NCBI GenBank assembly: GCA_033439265.1
Contig: JAVTVX010000004.1
Coordinates: 18,675,701-18,739,700, forward strand
Direction: 5' to 3'
Source of the DNA: Dillenia suffruticosa
Taxonomy: Eukaryota; Streptophyta; Magnoliopsida; Dilleniales; Dilleniaceae
DNA: 64,000 nt
Position 1 is the first letter of the stretch. Each line of letters begins with the position of its first letter. Shown here in pieces: positions 54,522 to 64,000 of the stretch. A program made the translations under genes and the position numbers. Below the pieces are notes generated by a model that was given only the letters and a program-made list of their open reading frames with translations, did not search any database and was not told the DNA's origin.

Positions 54522-54884
54522 ATAAATTACATGTACAGTCCCTAAAATTTGATCAATTTTTATAAATTAGTCTTTATTGTTAGAAGTATTATCTTGTGGT
54601 ACTCAGATTTCTAAAAATGTAACGAGTTAGTCTTTCAGTTGGTAATGACGACAGCATGACCGTTAATTACTGACATGATTTGACGTGACTGTCTACGAGG
54701 CGGTACGGATATTTGTATGTCATGGCTATGTCAGCTATCATAAACAAGTCATGTTGCCACGTGAGCTATTTGCTGACGAGATAGTGCCATGGCGTAAAAT
54801 TATTGACGTGACGGTGCCACATCATCTCACTAAAAAAACTCTCCTCTCCTCCCCTCCCCCTTTCTCTCTCTTCTCTCTTCTCTC

Positions 54885-54931
<47 letters not shown>

Positions 54932-55100
54932 GGAAAAAAAATTTCTCCTCTCTTTCCCCCTCCTACTTTCTCTCTCTTCTCTCCTCTCTCTGTCTCTCAC
55001 CAGAAAAAAAACCACTCACCTCTCCCTCTCCCTCTCCCCTCCCTCGCCCCTCCCTCCTCCTTTCTCTCTCTTCTCTCCTCTCTCTGTCTCTCACCAGAAA
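54522..55100 (+). repeat. Left inverted-repeat arm, with CT-rich tandem tract
   Basis: The outer 320 bases are unique-sequence inverted repeat. From about 54840 to 55100 come tandem CT-rich units, two of them ending TCTCTCACCAGAAAAAA. A nearly pure CT run lies at 54893-54929. Confidence 0.8.
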
Positions 55101-55449
55101 AAATAAACGGGCCCGATTCCATATCGTTTGGAATGAAAGATTAATGGAAGTCTTTGCAGGGAAGCTCATTCTATGCGGGAAGCTTCCTCCATGGGCGTAG
55201 AATTTTTTCATTAAAAGATTAAAAATTACTTCCATTTTTTTCATAAAATTTCGTTTATTAATTTTGATCAAAATTTAGAGGCTTGGGGACAGGTCCAGGA
55301 TAGTGGTTTCCATAACCAGACAAACATAAGCAATTTCACAAACATGTGATGGGCAAACAAATATTACACCTTGTACGAAAAAAGAAGAACACAAGGACCT
55401 TATTTAAAGACAGGAGAATAGCAAAATCATTGATGAACGGAAAAGAAAG

Positions 55450-55815
55450 ATTGGGGTAATCACAAGTTTATAATTCATCCAATCAACAACTTGGGTCTCT
55501 CCTTTGATCACAGACTCATGTTCACACCGCCACTAGCCACCAATTGATGTCTTCCAAAGCCACCAATTTTGAGTCATCCCCTCAGTCCCCTTATGAGTTT
55601 ATTTCCTTCTTTGTCTTTTTTTTTTGGAGTCACCCCCTTAATCACCAATTGATGTCTTTATTTCCAAAGCCACCAATTGATGTCTCTTTTTTTTTCCGAG
55701 TTTATTTTCCTTCTTTGTCTTTCAAAGCCACCAATTTTGAGTCACCCCCTCAATCGCTCAACTTTACCTTCGAAGATTTTTCAAATTTCATCAAATGGCA
55801 AAAAACCCAAATCAC
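55450..55815 (+). repeat. Internal repeats of CAAAGCCACCAATT
   Basis: Four copies of (T)CCAAAGCCACCAATT(T/G) with interspersed GAGTTTATTTTCCTTCTTTGT and GAGTCACCCCCT blocks. It appears to be a roughly 110-180-base segment partly duplicated in the centre of the Pack-MULE-like element. Confidence 0.7.
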
Positions 55816-55818
55816 CAA

Positions 55819-56051
55819 TTAAACATTCATCTTCATCCATCTATTGTACCCTGCAAACAGCGTCATCAAATTGTCCACCATAGATACTGCATTGTCAACT
55901 TTGGAATGTAAGCTGAGACCGTGAAAACTAGGAGATCCGACGAGAAAAGCCTTTAGCAAAGGGCATCGGCTGCAAATCCACGCGACTTTTTTTCGGTGAA
56001 TTACGCCAGACACTGCGCGATCAAGTCGCAAAGCTCGATCAAAGCCTCCAT
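55819..56051 (-). pseudogene. Broken fragment resembling exon 1 of phosphatidylinositol 4-kinase alpha
   Basis: On the minus strand an ATG at 56051 begins MEALIELCDLIAQ. After a stop and frameshift, the next frame gives VAWICSRCP (from 55986) and FLVGSPSF, then a third frame gives SRSQL. From family knowledge, plant PI4K-alpha proteins start with a closely similar string (MEAL.ELCD.IA...F.EKLAWIC.RCP...SPR.SRS.L). The fragment has at least two frameshifts and one stop. It is flanked by CT/GA tracts of the MULE arms, so it looks like a captured 5' exon piece. The family match is from memory, not from a search. Confidence 0.5.
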
Positions 56052-56104
56052 TGAAACCCCAAATAGAGAGAAAAAAATATTGGGCGTGCAGAGAGAGGAC
56101 GATC

Positions 56105-56777
56105 CTTGCATCGCCTTCATTTGAAAGAGAGAGAAAGGGGAGGGAGGGAGGGAGGGAGAGAGAGAGAGATGTTTTTTTTGGTTTTGGCGAGAGGGGAGAG
56201 AAGAGAGAGAAAGGGAGAGGGAGGAGAGAGAGAGAGATAGAGAAGTGTGTTTGGTTTTCAACGATAGATGAGAGAAGAGAGAGAAAGGGGGAGGGGAGCG
56301 GAAGAGTGGAGATTTTTTCTGGTGAGAGAAAGAGAGAGGAGAGAGAGGAGAGAGGAGAGAGGAGAGAGGAGAGAGAAAGGGGGAGGGGGACGGAGAAAGA
56401 GGAGAATCATTTTTTTTGTTTCGGTGAGAGATAGAGAGAGAAGAGAGAGAAAAGGGGAGGGGGAGGAGAGAGTTTTTTCAATGAGATGATGTGGAATTGC
56501 CGTGTCAGTAATTTTACAGTGGTACTGTCACTTCAGCAAATAATTAGCGTGGCAACACGTGGTGACATGGTCATGACATGCAAGCATCCGTATTGCTCGT
56601 AGACATCACGTCATATCACATCAATAATTAATGGTAATATAATCACCGTCATTAATAGAAAGAATAATTCATTATATTTTTAAAAATTTGGATATCATAC
56701 GATAATACTTTTAATTATAAGAATTAATTTACAAAAATAGAGTAAACTTTAAGAACTAGATATGTAATTTACTCTAT
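56105..56777 (-). repeat. Right inverted-repeat arm, with GA-rich tandem tract
   Basis: The GA-rich portion (56130-56480) is made of tandem units containing GAGAGAAGAGAGAGAAAGGG and TTTTTTCTGGTGAGAGA. The outer 56470-56777 part is the inverted copy of the left arm. Confidence 0.8.
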
Positions 56778-56807
56778 CTAATGTCATAGGTTGGCCAATA
56801 TAGACAT

Positions 56808-57180
56808 CACTACATTTAGCAACAATACAAACGACTAGTCGCAACTTGTGTCACAAGCAGGAGATGCATTTTGTGATGACTTTGTTTGTCGCCATTATGA
56901 TGCCTGGATTCCATCACTACCCTCCATCCCATGTCTATCGTAATGCATGATTGCGATGATATTTGACACTGCAAAATTTGGGTAGAATCTCCGTCGTCAT
57001 AGATGACTTCTGCAATATCACGTTTTGCATCACAAATTTTTTTTGTGTGACAAAACTAATTCTCTTGCGATGCATTCATATTGTGATGGGTGTTAGAGCA
57101 ATATTGTTTGTGACGTTGCTGTGGCGTCGTAGATAGCATTTTGGGATGCCATTTCCAATAAGTGGCATCACCAAATTATG
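56808..57180 (+). mobile_element. Possible second CACTA-type end
   Basis: It starts CACTACATTTAGCAAC and carries subterminal motifs of the TTGTGATG/CATCACAA type in both orientations (near 56870, 57020, 57078, 57110, 57162). This organisation fits a CACTA 5' end, but no matching 3' end is present. It starts 22 bases after the target duplication of the Pack-MULE-like element. Confidence 0.42.
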
Positions 57181-58440
57181 CTGGTTCAATGAGATGAAGT
57201 TTCTTGAAATTATTAAAGATTTCAAAAAGTTGTGAAATATTGCTAATGGCAGGGATCTCATTTCATCACATGGTTAAACATAATTACTATAATGAGCATA
57301 CATTTACTCGAGCAAATGTTAATTTAGGAGTAATAGATTGAAACAAATTGGGTAATGGTCGCGTGGGGCATCTCTATTGGTCCAACCATAGCTATCTAGG
57401 TTGCTTTTTGAGCTTGTATATTTGGGCAAGCAATTGGATATATTATATGAAATCAAAATCATTTGAGTTGAGTGGCAAATAATATTTTATTTTTTTGATA
57501 AAAAATTTTAAATTTGAGTTTTGAGAACAGTGAAAAAGGTTTTGAAAGAATCAATTCTTAAAAATGAGTCCTATAATACTCAAATTGAATTAATCAGATA
57601 AAATTCGGATATCGATGAAGAAAAAAAAAAAGATATATCATATGACACATGGGTAGGACCCTCCTTAGATGACATCTAGGAAATCTTAAGATCATTGGAC
57701 GTGCCTCGGTTAGAGTGTGGCATTGAATTACTTAAATGATATATCTAAATCTAATATACCTGTTTAAAATTTAATAAGATATTTAGCAAAAATTATTCTT
57801 TTTGTTTAAAATTCAAATACAAGTTTAATGATAGATGCCAATGAGTCATACTTAAACAAGCATCATCTCCCTCCCTCCAACATTGCAAATTCAAACCTCA
57901 CTTATATATATAGTATTTATTGTTTCCATATAACAAATTTTATGATTTCATTTAAAAATTTTCATAATTTTGGAGAAAAATTATATAAAAAAATAACTAC
58001 GAAAAAACTCTCTTTAATGGATCAACACAATTCGAATCATATTTAATCATATTCAATATAATTATCAAATATAAGTAATTTATTCAAAAAAACATAAATT
58101 TACAATTATTTAATAATACTATTTTATCAATAACGCTATTCTAAAAATATAATATTTTATCAATAAATATCATACCAATATCATAATAACGATGTCGTGT
58201 GGTAGGCAACGACTATGTTTAAAATTAAACATTCGACAAAATTTTAATTAAAGGATTTAAAAATAAATTATTCTCATTTAAAAATTTTTTTAATCTATTT
58301 CTGATTTTAAAGATTTTATTGATTGCATCAATAGCAGAAATTACTATTTATTTTCACTCACTACTTAAAATCATTGTCAACAATAATCGCAAAGATTAAA
58401 ATTAGTTAAAAAATATACGAAAAATATAACATATATTTTT
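57181..58440. other. Intergenic AT-rich DNA; no gene seen
   Basis: Very AT-rich, with short frames only (57828-58046 the longest, unrecognised). Confidence 0.55.
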
Positions 58441-58459
58441 TACTTGTCAAAATATTTTA

Positions 58460-58606
58460 GGCCCATGAGATTATGTATCCCAAGTCGGATCGAAGTCGAC
58501 AGTAGCCCAGAAGTCTGTCTCGGCCTCTTCCGACCGCCATAGACCAATAGACCCCAACCCAATTTATTGAGAACTGAAGCCCTACCAACCTCACTTTCTC
58601 TCTCTC

Positions 58607-58644
<38 letters not shown>

Positions 58645-58806
58645 CGAGGGAGAAGAAAAACACTCACACTGAACCCACGAATCTCGGTATCACTGACATT
58701 TCTCTTCTTCACAACCCTTGAACAATAGAACAATCAAAATAGAAAAACTTGAATCAATTTCTGTCCGTTCAAACTTGTTTTTCTAGGGTTTATAGGGTTT
58801 TGCAAG
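58460..58806 (+). promoter_or_regulatory. PRP8 promoter and 5' UTR: site II, CT tract and telo-boxes
   Basis: GGCCCAT at 58460-58466 matches the plant site II element. A pyrimidine-rich run (58594-58640) contains a long (CT)n. CTAGGGTTTATAGGGTTTT at 58783-58801 holds two telo-box cores just before the start codon. Site II with telo-boxes is a known arrangement in plant genes for translation and RNA processing. Confidence 0.6.

Positions 58807-64000
<5,194 letters not shown>

Larger units (their letters stand above)
54522..56777. mobile_element. Long-inverted-repeat MULE carrying a captured gene fragment (Pack-MULE-like)
   Basis: About 2.26 kb. The outer arms align as inverted repeats over at least 320 bases (54522-54850 with 56470-56777), with shared blocks such as TAAATTACAT, GTCTACGAG and CACATCATCTCA(C/T)T. 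They continue into long CT-rich (left) and GA-rich (right) tracts. The flanking 9-mers CCAATGTCA (54513-54521) and CTAATGTCA (56778-56786) differ at one base, as expected for a Mutator insertion. The left end seems to lack 4 bases present at the right end. The centre has a broken host-gene fragment on the minus strand and no transposase. Confidence 0.82.

Noticed and set aside
54685..55200. 171-codon open frame (+) in the left arm of the Pack-MULE-like element
   Set aside because: Almost entirely Ser/Leu/Pro from CT-rich tandem DNA; overlapping long frames exist on the other strand.
56051..56489. Arg/Glu/Gly-rich open frames (+) in the GA-rich arm
   Set aside because: Low-complexity translation of GAGA repeats; no start context, domain or splice support.

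Overview
The window is nuclear DNA from a flowering plant, most likely a dicot. The evidence is GT-AG introns, AT-rich intergenic DNA, plastid-targeted proteins, a plant-type PRP8 gene, and Ty1/copia, Mutator-like (MULE) and CACTA transposons. The species cannot be named from sequence alone. Four host genes can be read. (1) 4584-6602 (+): an intact, single-exon, DAYSLEEPER-like BED-finger/hAT protein of 672 aa. (2) 8138-22783 (+): a 128-aa protein with a probable plastid transit peptide, coded by two exons 14.3 kb apart. (3) 23589-48826 (-): a plastid DnaJ/Hsp40 of the DJA5/DJA6 type, reconstructed as 11 exons and 496 aa. (4) 58807-64000 (+): the 5' part (about 909 codons, ten exons, last one cut) of the spliceosomal core protein PRP8.

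Most of the remaining sequence is transposon. The intron of gene 2 holds a decayed copia element (8357-13734) and a 6.1-kb MULE (15638-21785, reading on -) that joins a Mutator transposase to a plant mobile domain (PMD). Intron 5 of the DnaJ gene holds a copia element with a deleted integrase core (31621-35840). Intron 1 of the same gene holds another copia element (42607-47058). Both of these keep identifiable LTRs, primer-binding site, polypurine tract and near-identical 5-bp target duplications.

The 9.6-kb gap between the DnaJ and PRP8 genes is a transposon cluster: a 653-bp non-autonomous MULE with a 30-bp minisatellite core (49258-49910); a decayed MULE transposase with a 248-bp internal tandem duplication (51760-53526); an isolated CACTA-type end (53830-54145); a 2.26-kb long-inverted-repeat MULE (54522-56777) whose centre carries a broken fragment resembling the first exon of a phosphatidylinositol 4-kinase alpha gene; and a second isolated CACTA-type end (56808-57180).

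The host genes have unrelated housekeeping roles (plastid protein folding/Fe-S assembly, splicing, a domesticated transposase) and no shared pathway is implied. The most unusual items are the transposon-filled giant introns, the MULE-PMD composite, and the apparent gene-capturing MULE. Exon models rest on reading frame, splice-site consensus and family knowledge; no transcript data were available.
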